From Luidia sarsii (lineage: Eukaryota > Echinodermata > Asteroidea > Paxillosida > Luidiidae): 64,000 bases of DNA. Shown one piece after another: positions 35,476 through 48,260 of this stretch. A program made the translations under genes and the position numbers. Every line of letters begins with the position of its first letter. The stretch's first letter is position 1. Location of the stretch: assembly GCA_949987565.1 (NCBI GenBank), contig OX465104.1:3354301-3418300 (forward strand), given 5' to 3'. Under the pieces are notes generated by a model. It was not told the origin of the DNA. It did not search any database and worked only from the letters and a program-made list of their open reading frames with translations.

Positions 35476-37904
35476 AAGTAAGCCAATTAATCATGTTTGA
35501 ACACTTGTAAGACGTGTTTCTTAGATACCATATGACATTTTTGTCGAAATAAACAAAAATCTGAAGATAATGGGATCGTCTAGTCGAAGTTTTTTTTTAA
35601 ACAAAACACAACTTTTATCCCACAACAATCATTCTTAATCCTTCAATTATGTAGAAAGGATCGTAGACTATTGAGGACTTTGTGGACTATTTCTGAAAGG
35701 AGAAAGAGAGAGAGACGGTTTCGTACCTTTTTTGATGTTGCATTCTGGCGTACATTTTGGAGAGGTTCCCTGTTGAGTGCTGCAGATTATCATCGGCCGT
35801 TTTAAGACGTCAATTCCTTCCTGCATGTCGCGCGCCATGGAACGCCTCATTCCAAGGACACGGACACAATCAGGGGATTCCAGGGTTAACAATAGCCACC
35901 GGGACAAGTGGGCTTACAGTCGTGGGGGCAACGAGACGCAAGGAAGGCAGACAAACCAAGGATGGACAAACCAGCCCCTGTTGAGCCCCGTGTGGCCCTG
36001 TCATACCAAGGAGCTGGGTAATTAGGTATTAGGTAATACCTCCTTGGTCATACCAGGCAATTTACGGGGGAAAACCAATCCGTCTTTACCTGTCAATTTT
36101 CACTTTTTTGTTTTCGGGCAGGCTGTAATGAAGCCTTGCTCAGTTGCTGCAAATAGCTTTGATGTCTCATTGAACCGCGGGCCCTCGTCTGAGAGCGGCA
36201 CAGCCGGTCGACCCTGTCTGTCACTCTCAGGCAGCTCTTCAAAATTGTTTCCCGACACATACTCGTGAAGTTGTTTTTGTTTAACTCGAGGAAGCCGCTG
36301 TCTCGAGGAATTACGCCTGAAGAGACTGCAATGGCTCTTGCACAGTAGTTAAGTGAACACGAGAGTGCATTACTTGTCTGCCGCATCTTCCAATAAGCAT
36401 GTTGCGAAGATGTCGCCCGAAGTGATCAAGGTTTCGCAAATTGAAGATTGGATGATGGGCAGTGCAAATATGCCCGCAGTATATATAGTCACTACACGTG
36501 ACAGCCTTGGTTCGCAGCTGCTTGAGATTCATGTACAGGTGGTATGCCGTAAACATCTGCAGTGTACACCGTGCGACCGACACGTGATTCGTGGATTTAT
36601 CAAATGCTGGGTGGGGCAGTGCTGCGAATTATTTGCACCGTAGAAGAAAACTGACTGATTTTTGTTTACGAGTCTCGACTTAAGCCCGCCTTTTAATAAC
36701 GCAGACGATTGCTGTCGATTACGTTTATGAGCATGTAGTAGTGATGTGTAAACATTCCCATTGACAATACACAGGATTGTATTTACTGTATCAGGAAATG
36801 GGCTCCTATATGTCAGAAACCGTGCCGTGCTTTATGACAGACCATTATTGTCCATTTTGTGTGGCTTGCCAAATGGCAGCGTCTCATTGCGTGTAATGGC
36901 CCATGAGCCATTCTTGCTTCAAACCTCAAAGGCCCGCTGTGCATTGCTTAGGAGCGACGCCCGAAAGTCCTTCCGACTTAAGAGCTCGCTCAGCCGTACG
37001 ATTTGCTTCAGGGTAGGATCCGAAGCCTTAGAAGAGTTACCTTACAACTCATCTATACCTCGACTGGGCCGATAAGGTTGACAAAACCCTGAAAAGGCAG
37101 AGGCTTTGTGTCCCCTAAACTATCCCCGCTAAAAACGTCCAACAAAAAAGAATGTTCCCATATCGGGTGACTGTCGGCTAACCCTTGTTTCGTAACTTTC
37201 AGAAATCATGGACTATAGGCCTATTGTGAATTCGGTTAAAGGTTTGCAGAAAAGGCAAATGGCGGATCTATGGTTCGGCCGCTACTCCACGAATCATTAG
37301 CACTGCATACTCAGTATTTAGCTCGATTTGCCTGTTGAAAAATACTGGAAGCTCAGGCGGGATTCGAACCCTTAAATCCTGCGCTCTATACTGCTACCGT
37401 CTGGGCAAACCCCCTTTGCGTTACATTCTCACTGGCGCTGATCAAAACAAATATCTGAAACCCATTTTCACCATCAAAAGGTTATTGGCGCCGATTGCCT
37501 AGCCGCTAACATTGGCCTATATTATAATTGGTCATTCACTCAAACATTTGCGCACATGTTTGATGATTCAGTATTGTGTGTGCATTTTATATAGGGACTG
37601 TTTCTTCTACACAGTCATACACGGATCTGAATTTTGACCGCAGGATTCGCTGCACATTATTTCCGGCAGACAGTAACTTGGTGCGGGAACCATAACCAAT
37701 ATAGCTATAGCTATAACTTATGCACAATGTACGTGCCTCTACATCATGCTCTTTGGTGTTCAAAAGCATATTCGGCCTACATGACTACATCTTCACCAAT
37801 CACCACAAACCAAGACCACAAAAATAATCTATAAGAATCACTCAATCGTTATTATTGGAACACAGGGTGCCATGGAAATGCAAACTATCAACTATGTGTG
37901 TTAT

Positions 37905-38060
37905 GAAAAAATATTGCAAACTGCTTACTGACTATAAAACGACTCAAATGCAAATATAAAAATTAGGAGGGCCCGACTTTTCGATCCTAGCAAGACTTTT
38001 CTCAAAGGCTGTGTACTTTTGAGAAAAGCCCGGCTAGGATCGAAACGTAAGGCCTTGCTT
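37905..38060. mobile_element. Hairpin repeat, diverged two-arm copy
   Basis: The tail ATTGCAAACTGCTTACTGAC is followed by the arm GGGCCCGACTTTTCGATCCT and AGCAAGACTTTTCTCAAAGG, then the inverted arm TTTTGAGAAAAGCCCGGCTA and GGATCGAAACGTAAGGCC. It is more diverged than the copies with visible duplications. Confidence 0.75.
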
Positions 38061-39067
38061 GTTGTTGATAAATTCACCATTAATTAAATCGGGATTACAT
38101 GGATTTCACAAAACGTTGGTTTAGTTGATTAGCTCTACACGTCCCCTATCGAATATAGTTTCATAGGCTACATGTAGAATCGCTTAATAAATAGAAAATA
38201 AATGGTTAGGACTATAAACGGTTAGACACATCCAATCCGAGGCAGCATGATATATGAGCCAATTATATACATTTCCAAACAGTTGCATTGCCTAAAACTC
38301 TGGTGAATTCACGACCCCTTCTACCTCTTATCAAGACTTATGCAAATACTTGTTTGTTATTTTTTAGCACCATTTTTTTGTACCCGTGAACAAACACTCG
38401 AATAACCAGGGGGTGTTTCAAGGAGTTAGAAGTACGCCTCGTTTAACTATACTCGAATCTTACATGTAATTACTACTCATGGTTGCACGATCCATGACTT
38501 GACCACGCCCACTTGCCGAAGTCACGCCAATCAATCACTCCCTTGATTTACCATTAGGTATTCGGTTCATTATTTTCTAAATATTGTACCCTGAACATCG
38601 TCCCTTCCTCTGGATCCGCAGATATAGTGAAAATAAACAGCTTTTGATGCTTATTCATGAGGTTTCTCATACGTCTGACCGTCTGTCGAACACTCCAACG
38701 TCGTGACCTATACGGCATCAACTATCAAAGGTCATAACCGAGCGAACAAAGCACGTACGTCACTCCCTTATGAATTATGCAGTAAGGTGACGTCACTACA
38801 CTGTAAAATATACTTATAAACATTTGACCAACATTCCGACCCACGCAGGCGAATATAATTGATCTGGTAACGTTATTGCTAAATTGAGGCTAAATTGAGG
38901 CGTTAGATTGCGTTTCCCATAACTAGGCCCATAATCACAAGCTCCCAGTATTTCTCTTGAAACATGACCAGAGGCAAATGATTTTGCCCAAGACGATTTT
39001 GTCCAACGATTTTCTTACAGTTTACGATAGAAATCGGGGCACCTGAGCTGAAGAGCAACAGTTGCTA

Positions 39068-39225
39068 TGGAGATAGTTGCCGTGGGAATGGTTGCCGTGG
39101 GGATAGTTACCGTGGATATGGTTGCCTTGACGATACGTGGTTACTTTGAAAATGGCTACCCAGGAGATCGTTACTGTGAAGAAAGCATACCGTGGAGATG
39201 GTTACCGAGGAGATGTGGCTGGTTT
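39068..39225. repeat. Short degenerate GTTACCGTGGAGATG repeats 3' of the lectin gene
   Basis: Variants of the 15-bp phrase GTTGCCGTGGGGATA / GTTACCGTGGATATG / GTTACCGAGGAGATG follow each other about nine times, immediately downstream of the lectin stop codon and probably within its 3' UTR. The long plus-strand frame starting at 39067 is this repeat plus the antisense of the lectin. Confidence 0.8.
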
Positions 39226-40278
39226 TTTGCAGATGTAAGGATGGCGTCTCCAGCAGGCGATGTCGTCCCAGAGACCGACGTTCTGGGAGTTGATGACTAC
39301 ACAGTTCTCCTCGAAACGCCTCTTCTTGTGGACGCTGGGCTGGCGCGGTCCCCAGGACGTGAAGCCGGCCCGCTCCCCGTCGGTCCAGACCATGACGCCC
39401 TCCTTCAGCTGGTCGCTCAGGCCGATCCAGTAGCGCCGCATGGACGGCGTGGCCTCGGAGAGATCGTTGCTGACGGCTATCAGGAAGTCGTTCTCCTCCC
39501 GGTCGTCGATGGAGACCAGCTCGGCGCCGTCTCGGCGACAGCTGTCCAAGGCGTCCTTCCAGGTAGCGCTCCGGATCAGGAAGTGGTAGCAGAACCCCCG
39601 ACGGGTGAACCAGGTCTCCGGGCAGGTCGGGGGCGGCACGGGCTCCAGAGAGGCGGTGGCCTTCTCGCAGGGCTGGAGGGGAGGGCACTCCACCACCGGG
39701 CACTCCTCCGCGGGCGGGCAGTCGGGGCACGGCTCGGGCTCGGGGCAGGCGGCCGCGGTGGGACTCGCCAGGTTCTCGGGGGGCTCGGGGCGGACCTCGG
39801 CCACGGCGTCCACCACGCAGATGGCGGGTAGCCTGATCTCCGAGCGGCAGTCGCGGTTGTCGTAGCCGTAGAAGGACGCGTGCTGGGCGTTGACCGGTCT
39901 GCGGTAGTCCAGCGCCACGCAGTACGGTCCCCCGGGCCCGCGTTCAACCAGGTTCCTCTTCCAGGCGTTGGTGAGGTCCTGGGTCAGCCCCACCCAGTAC
40001 CTCCCCCACAAGTCGGGGTCGGGGAGGAAGACCTGGTCGGCGTAGCGCTTCAGCGTGTTGATGTTGGATCCCTTGGGTTGGAAGAGACGCCCCTGGAGCA
40101 ATTCGCAGTACTGATCGGCTTCTGGCAACGTCATGGTGATGTCCATGGACGTGCCGATGCACTCGCCGTCGTCTTGGTCGGTCCAGAAGCCGTCGGGGCA
40201 GCGGAGTTGCGCCGACACGCCACCCAACCAGGCGACGCCCACCATCCCCGACACCAACAGCAGCACCCTCGTCAGCAT
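39202..40278 (-). CDS. Secreted protein with two C-type lectin-like domains
   Basis: An uninterrupted 358-residue frame starts at the ATG at 40278. Residues 1-23 are a signal peptide (MLTRVLLLVSGMVGVAWLGG, then VSA before Q). Domain 1 (about 27-155) starts CPDGFW and contains RYWVGLTQ and PAICVV. A linker of about 60 residues is rich in Cys, Pro and Glu (CPEPEPCPDCPPAEECP). Domain 2 (about 216-353) starts CPETWF and contains FCYHF, RYWIGLSDQL, VWTDGE, GLWDDIAC and PYICKK. The usual calcium and sugar motifs are degraded: the EPN/QPD position in domain 2 reads QPS, WND is WDD, and domain 1 has DNRDC instead. Sugar binding of the classical type is therefore doubtful. Lack of introns and very high GC set it apart from its surroundings. 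A TATA-like ATTATA lies on the coding strand about 40 bp upstream of the start. Likely role is extracellular recognition or matrix, which is inference. Confidence 0.9.
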   Translation of the reverse strand: MLTRVLLLVSGMVGVAWLGGVSAQLRCPDGFWTDQDDGECIGTSMDITMTLPEADQYCELLQGRLFQPKGSNINTLKRYADQVFLPDPDLWGRYWVGLTQDLTNAWKRNLVERGPGGPYCVALDYRRPVNAQHASFYGYDNRDCRSEIRLPAICVVDAVAEVRPEPPENLASPTAAACPEPEPCPDCPPAEECPVVECPPLQPCEKATASLEPVPPPTCPETWFTRRGFCYHFLIRSATWKDALDSCRRDGAELVSIDDREENDFLIAVSNDLSEATPSMRRYWIGLSDQLKEGVMVWTDGERAGFTSWGPRQPSVHKKRRFEENCVVINSQNVGLWDDIACWRRHPYICKKPATSPR

Positions 40279-42849
40279 CTTTTCTTTCTCTTTGGGCGTG
40301 GACGTTGGCTGATGCGTGTATAATAGTACCAGTACCGTTGGCGGCGAGTTCTGGGGGGATTGATGACAGCACCGACTGAAGGCCTCTCGTCACTGCCTCA
40401 TCCGCTCAGGAGAGCACGGTCGATTGTGATGTGTTCAGAGCGATGGGAGTCGGACCTGCAAACCGCCCAGGCAAGCTAACCACAGTGACTCACCACCTCT
40501 GGCGGTACTGTCAGCCAGCTATATAGCTACGACCAACCAGCAAACCGCACAAGACAGCGTTTTTTTTTGTTTCCTTTGAAAACGACAACACACCCACCTA
40601 CGTAACACCCATCCAGGGCTCGCCGCCACTGTAAGAGTACAACCCTAAGACGTCACCCCCTCGGCCCACGCCTTCTGAGAGGAGCACAGCGTCCGATTCG
40701 CTCGCGCTGGATGTGCTGGAAGGCTGGGGCAAAATGGTTTTTGTATGGATTGACTGTCCGCGGCCCACACTACTATACAGTACTGGGCCCGTGCTTATGT
40801 AATCTCTCCTTGTAATCGGGCTTCGGTGTCGTCTAACCCCGGGGCAGAGCACAAAGGCCGAGCCTCTTCTCAGCAGCAGGGGGCGGGGATTTTTTTTATT
40901 CTTTTTTTTTTATTTCTCAGGTAATTCCACTCTGAGATGCTCAAATAACTCCAGATCTTTGTCCCCTCCGAATCGCAGGAGGAGAGGTGGGGGCTTTTGT
41001 GAATTTTTTTTTCAGGGGAAGACTTATTTGTCTGTTCTCCAGTTTCTTACCTTTGTCCCTGTCTTTCTTGAAGGGCCTGTGTGCTGGATCAACAAGGAGG
41101 AAAGTTTGTGGGCTGACATCATTTATAGTCATCTCTTTCGAGAAGGGGTACGGCTCTGAAAAGTGAGAGCCCCACTCATTCTCGAAAAAAATAAAAATGG
41201 CCGTATATACGTGGTGTCACCGCTGACTTGCCACGTCAAAATGTTTCCAGCAATTCATTTCGAGCTGCTGTGATTGATGTCTCTATCTTTCTCACGGTAC
41301 CTAGAGAAGGAACATCAGCCCCGCTTGGGACAGGCTTTGCCATAGGCCCGCTACACGCTGCTGATCGACCCAGAATCCCCAACACGACACCACGGCAACA
41401 ATGGAATTCAGCCAACCGGAGGTCCTTGCGTGGGAGGGGGGAGGGGGGTGGGTTTGCAAGCGTTAACTGCCGTAATCCGATCGTGATCCGATCGGAGGAT
41501 AAAAGCACGCACGCCGCACAGGTCGACCTTCCTTGTGTAAATAGAACAGAGAGGGGAATCGGAGTGGTTTCTTCTTTACTGGACCAACGCGCTAAGCTAA
41601 GAGGCAAGATTGGGCCGATCGAAGGAAAATCCCCTTTCAGCCACCCAAAATGACGGTAGCCAGTTCGTACAGGAGGACTGCTGAATGATAGCCGGCGGCG
41701 GGGTGTGTCAATCCTCAGGTGAATGGCTCAAATCGTTTTACGATGGAGGGCGCTATTCATGACCGTCATAGTTCCCCTAATTAATGCCTCCCAGATTCTT
41801 TAACCAAAAAAAAAGAAGAAGAAAAAGGGTCCATCCTCTTACCTCCAACAATGAGGACTATTTTTTATTCCGGGGATTTGATTAACTCCTGGCAGGACGC
41901 CGGAATGCAACAATGATAAATCTTCCCTATCCTTAAATGGTGCAGATGAATACCACCGTCCACTTCCCGGATCGCCGAGATCCTTACCGCTTCTCAATTG
42001 GGCGTACATATGTATTTGTGTTTCCCCCAATTTTACAGGCCTAAACTTACAAGGTGGGAGAATCCTTTTACCCTTCGGGTACACAGTCCCATCGTTAAAC
42101 TTCAGCTTCGATCTCAAAAGAAAGCAAGAGAAACAAATGATGTTCAAAAAAGCAAATTACAACCGGCGCCATCTCTGGCCTGGAGCAACGGATTATTCTA
42201 ACCCTGAAAACAGTATCCATCCTCCATGATAATAATAACGCAGACCAGATGAGGCGCATTGTGTAACAACCCTTGTCAAAATAGAGCGGAGGTGTCAGTC
42301 GTTAAACATCATCCCCCCAAATCACACCCATAACGACCTCCTAGTCTATCAAGAAAGCAAACATTTCCCTTCGATAAAGCTTCACGCTCGAAGGCCTATC
42401 TGACGAAGCTTAACGGTACGGCTGTGTGAGCCTCCGTGTCGATGTTTGCTCTGCGTGTTGCTTCCTGTGATATGCGTCGAGTTTTTTTTTTTTTTTTTTT
42501 TTTTTTTACAGCCGCTGACAGCGGCCGGCTTTTCCGATCAGTTGGCGTTAATATCCTCCATCTATGAAGACAGATTTGTATCGGTTTTTGTTCACCGAAG
42601 TGTCTCAAGCCTCCCCCCAAAAAATCGATGCACCCTTTATCCGATTCGCCACGACAAGAGGTCAGTGACCCGTTAAGGCCATTCCGGGAAAAACTTACGG
42701 GAAAGGTCGTCATGTCTCCGGGGTGTAGTTCAGTTTGCACTGCTGTATTGTAAAACTAAAAGTGTATGTATTCGATTTGCTGTATAATAATTGCCTGCAG
42801 TTCGGTCCTATGTTTTCGTTAGGAAATTGTCACGTGTCACAATTCAACC

Positions 42850-43366
42850 ATCTTAGCTATCCAGCCCGGCTTAGATGGTGGCCTTCCCGAATAGTCAACT
42901 AGTCTTTGCCAGGGTGGGGGCGCCAGTCAGAAGCCTATCTAAAACCCTGTGCTAAGTCACGATTCAATGTATCCTGGCAGCAAATCAACGACTTGTGGTG
43001 TTAGTCAATGTTTGTTCTTCACATTACCGGCTATTCTAATTAATTGTAATACCTCACTCTGCCTTTGAGAACGGTCCTATATCTAGGATCAAAACAATAG
43101 GCCCTCCTAATTTTTGATATTTGCTTTTTTGTCACTTTAGTCAGCAGGCAGTTTACAACACTGGTCTAATTATAATACCTTTTTGAAAAATGGCAAAAAA
43201 AAACTTTGCCTGGACTGGGACTTGAACCCGAGACCTTTGGTTTCGCGTATACCTGCGCTCTTACCATCTGAGCTAACCAGCCCTTAGATGGTGGCCTTCC
43301 CAAATAGCTATCTAGTCTTTGTCGGGGTAGGGTCGCCAGTCAGAAGCAATTCAACCATTAGCTGCC
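42850..43366 (-). mobile_element. Two type-1 SINE copies with a hairpin-repeat copy between
   Basis: 42850-42935 is a truncated SINE (tRNA start plus upstream module only). 43190-43366 is nearly complete, with TTGAACCCGAGACC, CATCTGAGCTAACCAGCCCT and the module to CAACCATTAGCTGCC. Between them, 43060-43165 is a one-arm hairpin-repeat copy. Further decayed copies of the latter lie at about 43485-43560, 43700-43810 and 43860-43960. Confidence 0.75.
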
Positions 43367-44845
43367 GCATATCTCAAGGGATCACACCCCAGTTTTCATT
43401 CAGAGGAAATGTTCCCATGCAGTCATGCAATTTGTCTATTATCTTGTTTTACAACCCGATAATCCTGACAAAGTGCCTTTTAAACTAAGGCCCTGCTTGG
43501 ATCGAAATCACAGGCCCATTAAAGTAGTGAGATTTGCATTTTGGTCATTTCAGTAAGCAGTGAAAACATTTTACACTTCTACTACTTCTAATATCCTTAA
43601 CCTTTCATACCACCCTACCAGCCATGCATCCTCTTTGTCCCTTGCCGTCATCAGTGTCCTTATTGGAATTCGCACCTGCCTTCGTCCTTGTCATTACGCC
43701 ATCGAGATACCTCCCTCTAGACAGGACTAAACCGTCAAGCCCTCTCACTTTATGAGATTTGCATTTTGGTCATTTTAGTCAGTAAACAGTTTGCATCATG
43801 TTTGCATACAGCTATTTTCGTATTACCTATCATATACTGAGGATTACCGGTGCTTCTTTCTTTGAGTAAGGTCCTGCTCGGATCGGATCGAGTACCGGTA
43901 ATCGAGGTAATACAGCTTGGTATGGGCCTGACGGTTCGATCCGATAGACCCCAAAGGCAGAAAGACGACGGGAGAGACAGGTAGCTTTAGAAAGGGAGAG
44001 AGGGATAGAAAAGAGACGAATGTTGGAAGGGGGACAAAGGTGGACAACCGGACGGTAGAAAATAAGCAGGGGGGATTTAAATGGAAGTCAAATAGCGAGG
44101 AGGGGGGCCGCAGTGAGGTTTAGAATCGGGAATGAATGCGCGCAGAATAGGAGCTCTTTCCCAACGGGAAGGACGTTCAATTGTACAGAAACTGCAGTAT
44201 AATACCGGTACCACTTGGCAAAGAAGCGGCCGGCACAACCTCTTGCACAACGACTGGGTCCTTTTGTTTCTCTCCAAAACCCGGCTTAGGCTCAGGCTCC
44301 GGCATTGTCTTTCTTTCTTTCTGTCATCCAAGGCATGAAAAGGGAAGGCCTTTGGCTTCATTTTGCGAATGCTATATATGCCCTTCACGAATCCATGGAT
44401 CAGGCTCGGGCCGTCAGGCTTCGTCTCCGTCAGGCTAGGCGAGACCTGAAAATCCAGGCTGCGGTTTCTTGCTGAATGAATTGGAATTTGCATGTTTGCC
44501 TGTACAGAGTTTTTATCGAGAAACTGGGGCCCAACGCCTGTCTCGCGACATTATAACGGGCAAGAGAAAAGTGACCGAAGCCTATAAGCCCAAGCCCAAA
44601 AGGATCCACAAGCTTCAACTTCAACAACGAATTCCAACCTGTTTTTCCAGCTTTTGGATAACAGACGAAGACGGATCCGAATCCCGAGCCGCGTTTTGGA
44701 GCAGTGGTCTGGTCTGGTTTTATCCGAAATTTATTGTCGGAGTTTGTGTTGGATTCAGACCTGTATAATATCCAAACGCTAGGAGTTGTATTGACCGTTT
44801 ATCTGGCCACATGAAACACTGACCGACGTAGTGGATACACATAAG

Positions 44846-44948
44846 AAAGGTCCTGCTAGGATCGAAACGTCAGGCCCACTAAATTTTGAGATTTGCATTT
44901 TGGTAATTTTAGTCAGTAAGCAGTTTGCAACTTTTTTGTATATCACTT
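44846..44948 (+). mobile_element. Hairpin repeat, one arm plus complete tail
   Basis: GAAAGGTCCTGCTAGGATCG, AAACGTCAGGCCCACTAAAT, TTGCATTTTGGTAATTTTAG and TCAGTAAGCAGTTTGCAACT end at TTGTATATCACTTT. It is a well-preserved 3' half. The 5' arm is missing. Confidence 0.8.
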
Positions 44949-45817
44949 TAAGTAAAACAAAATAATGTTGGTTAAAATTGCCCCAATTATTGTCAGCAGC
45001 TATCCAGGACTTCTATTCAGCACGCCTTTACTCCGCCACCGTGTTAACTTTGATGAACCGTTCACCCCTCTGATCTTCCCCGGCTTCTTGTTCCACTCCT
45101 TACTGCTTGACCTTCAGTCTCTCGACTGACCGGCTGTCCACCATATCGTCCATTCCCTGTACGTCATCCTTGATATTGCCTCTCTCCCTTCCTATCAGTT
45201 CTCTCACCATCCTCGACATTCCGTCCATTGGGAAAGTTCCTCTAGGACCGACATACTTGGCCATCCAATCACCTTTCACACTCCAACCCAATCCCAAACT
45301 TTCAACAGTATTACGTAACCAATTATTTTGTTCGTCACTACAGATAATGCCCGATAATCGTGCACATAGTTCTCCGGAATCGTGTGCCAGGAATCTTATC
45401 CGCGGGAACAAAATTAATTATTTTCCTCATCAGACGATAGTGCCGTATTTATACCGGTGCCCAAGATTCTCCGGAATCCTCTTCCAGCGTTCTTATCCAC
45501 TGGAGAAGGACACATTTCAAATTACTATTAATTTATTTGTCGGTTCTATTTGTTTGCTCATCGCGGCACAAAATGTGTGAGAACGTGCAGAGGGCCGGGT
45601 GAAGCTTGAACCAAAATAAGCCGCCATGTTAAATCTCGAGACTGAGAATGTTGTATTGTTCCGCCTAAACCAAACGGTCCACATGGTTGCTCATCGGTGG
45701 TTTGGTTCGGCTATTCCTGTTCGGTGCTGTGAAAAGAAAAATCAATGCGTCCATTTCGTCACTCTGCGGTGTAACCCCATAGTAACTCTAAACACAGAGC
45801 AAGGGGAAACAAAATGT

Positions 45818-46095
45818 TCTAATCTTAAAGACCCAATACAACATATTGGGGAGATCGGAAAACATCGATGTCCACAGATTTCCTTCTAATTTACACAGTT
45901 TGTAGATGGTCATGATATAATCCTCATGTTGAAATCTTACGGTCTGGGATGCTGTACTTCTCGAGAAATCGTCACTCAAACATCGGCAAATAGTTTATTA
46001 CTTGCGAGTAATGAACTATTTCTTATAGGCCTACTATAAAGAATGGTGCAAAAACCGTGATGGTTTTTTGCCCCTTTTTTTACTTTCCCAGATTA
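45818..46095. mobile_element. MITE-like repeat, inverted partner of 34128-34395
   Basis: CCCAATACAACATATTGGGG at the left contains a small palindrome. CGATGTCCACAGATTTCCTT, CCTCATGTTGAAATCTTACG and TTGCGAGTAATGAACTATTT then match the 34.2-kb copy in reverse, ending with AAAAACCGTGATGGTTTTTT. Confidence 0.72.
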
Positions 46096-47934
46096 CCATT
46101 TTGAGCTAAAAGCTTCGCAGGATTTCTTTTTTGGAATTAATTTAACGGTTTAGTTCACAAACTCTGGCAATCTCTATCTAGACGTGGACCGATGTTGTAT
46201 AGATTACATAGGGCCTTTAACATTTCTTCTCATCACGGCTCTCCAAAATAACTTCTTGTCTCAGGCTGCCAAGCCTAAAAAACGAATCCTCTAAAGCCCC
46301 CCACCCCCCACCCACCGAACAAAATCTAGACTGCGTGCTTGTTAGAGATTTTTTTAGACCCTCTCCAAATCCCCGTAAGCCCCCCCCAACAAAAAAATAA
46401 ATAAATAAAAGAAAATAATTGTCTAGAACCACACCGTAACTCTAACCTAACGATTGCAGATTTTCAGGCTCGTGATTCTCGTTCGCGACTGCCAACACGC
46501 AGCCCGAACAATCACAAGACCGCTGCGGGTTGTCTTCCAGAGCCCACCCACGTGTCCCCCCCCCCCAGCCACCACCACACAATAATTACCCGCGGGGCGA
46601 CTAGTCTGCATGCTCCTTCCCTCCGTCCAATTATTCACACCCGCCCGCTGCCCGAAGAGAGAGGAAGAGAGAGAGGGAGAGAGCCCGATGCCTAACAATT
46701 CCCGAACCAATCCGTGTCGCCTCGCAGAATCACAATCATGCCGCCTATTTAGGAGATCGAGACGCGCCCCCATGTGTCGTCTTCTCAATCTCCGTGTCTA
46801 GCCACTGATCGAACTCATACCCCAGGGGACATTAGTGTCAGTCACTGCTGGTGGCGACTCGAACCGCCCACACACAATTTCCTACCAAACTCGTCGACTC
46901 AAAATTAAGTTATATATCATTGGTCTTTGTAAAAAAAAAAAACACCACGAATTGACAACGATATTGTGCCGAGGAGTCATTTAATTTCGCGGTGCATCTG
47001 TGAAAAAAGGGCCTTTCTCTGTTCCTGAAATTAAGACTCGTCTTCGGATCTCCCTCAACTCGTATTCTTGGTGGTTCTGGAGAGGAGAAGACTATTAGAG
47101 ATTGTTCTGTTTCAGGCGCCTCTTGAAGGAGCTAGAAAATTGGGCGCCGTGGGTTTCGTCCCCGAAGTCTTACGGCATCGGGTCCTGGTTCCAATTACAT
47201 CGAGCTATAGCTGTCCCCCCAAAAAAAACTCACATGAAAAGGGCTTCCCTTTGTTCCGGAGGATATTCATACATACTTTCACGTGATGCCGATTGCCTCT
47301 GACTTTTGTTTGGCCATTGTCCGCCCCAAACCAGGGATACCACTTGGAATAATTTAGAGTTCCAGGTGGCCTCCGATATAGTTTGCATACCTTAGTGGAT
47401 CATGTTTCGGTGGGCTGTGGATAGCCTGCGTTGAGGTTTCATGTGTTTATAAATTGGATATAGGGCATGAGTCTAATAAAGCACTGTTGTAATAATGTGC
47501 ATGCCCATGGGGAAACGCACAGCTAGTGAACTGTGCAAGGGAACATCAGATACACAGCCCTTTAGTTGCACACATTATTTCCAAGCATGATTTTGCTAAC
47601 AACCACCCGAGGTGGTCCGTTAAAAGAGAAAGAGGCGGATCGCCTCATAGTTTAATATGCAGGGGAAACTCTGGTGAACCCAAACCGTCGAATGAAAGCG
47701 GACCTATATCCACTGCTGACAACGTCATGTCATAAGGAAAGGGTTTGGAGCTTAAACTTTGACAGGATCAAAACGCCAGGTCAACTTAAATTTTGAAATT
47801 TGTGTATTTTGCGTCATTTATATTAGTGAGCTGATTTGCATTTTTGTTGTATATTACTCAACACATTTATCAAACAAACATGGCGTGGCTGGAGAGAAAG
47901 GTTTTGCCCTTGCTCGACGTGATAATCACTGAAT

Positions 47935-48260
47935 GATCAGTGCGTTGCCCGATGCCAGACGAACAAATTTCAGGCAGCTCTGGCGGGATACGAACCCGCG
48001 ACTCCCGCTTTCTAGTGCAGACGTGTTAGCCACTTGACCACCGACCTGGTCGAGGTCGTTTGGCGGATTCGAATATTGTATAGCGGCGGGTACCGCGTTG
48101 CATCATAGATGATAGTGATAGATAGATGATGCATCAAGTGGTTAAGACGTCTGCACTAGGAAGCGGGAGTCGCAGGTTCGAATCCCGCCAGAGCTACCTG
48201 GATTGTTTTCATCAGGCTACGGGCAAAACACTGAGCATTCAGTGTTGATCACGACGAACG
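47935..48260. mobile_element. Head-to-head pair of type-2 SINEs
   Basis: A minus-strand copy (CGGGATACGAACCCGCGACT, GCCACTTGACCACCGACCTG) ends near 48110. A plus-strand copy (TCAAGTGGTTAAGACGTCTG, GGTTCGAATCCCGCCAGAGC) starts at 48126. The short GATAGATAGATGATGCATC segment separates them, so the unit forms a long imperfect hairpin. Confidence 0.8.

Larger units (their letters stand above)
28920..39060. other. Gene-free interval upstream of stomatin
   Basis: Apart from the repeats listed separately, nothing coding is recognised. Related sequence of about 130 bp occurs at 31180-31320 and 36665-36790 (GACGATTGGTGTCGATTACG against GACGATTGCTGTCGATTACG, then CATTGACAAT). The frames at 34686-35030, 36353-36643 and 36761-37075 show no domain-like pattern. 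31665-31702 could be a tiny first exon but has no partner. Confidence 0.55.

Noticed and set aside
39067..39831. 254-residue plus-strand frame
   Set aside because: Antisense of the high-GC lectin gene plus the 15-bp repeats. The lectin strand has a signal peptide and domain motifs, this one none.
45100..45580. Overlapping frames of 103 (minus) and 157 (plus) residues
   Set aside because: Somewhat protein-like on the minus strand, but no family recognised, no splice context and no homologous repeat in the window. Left unannotated as a gene.
48126..48215. Possible tRNA gene
   Set aside because: The A- and B-box are good, but the acceptor stem does not pair and the sequence continues into the shared SINE body. 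Same conclusion for the type-1 tRNA-like copies.
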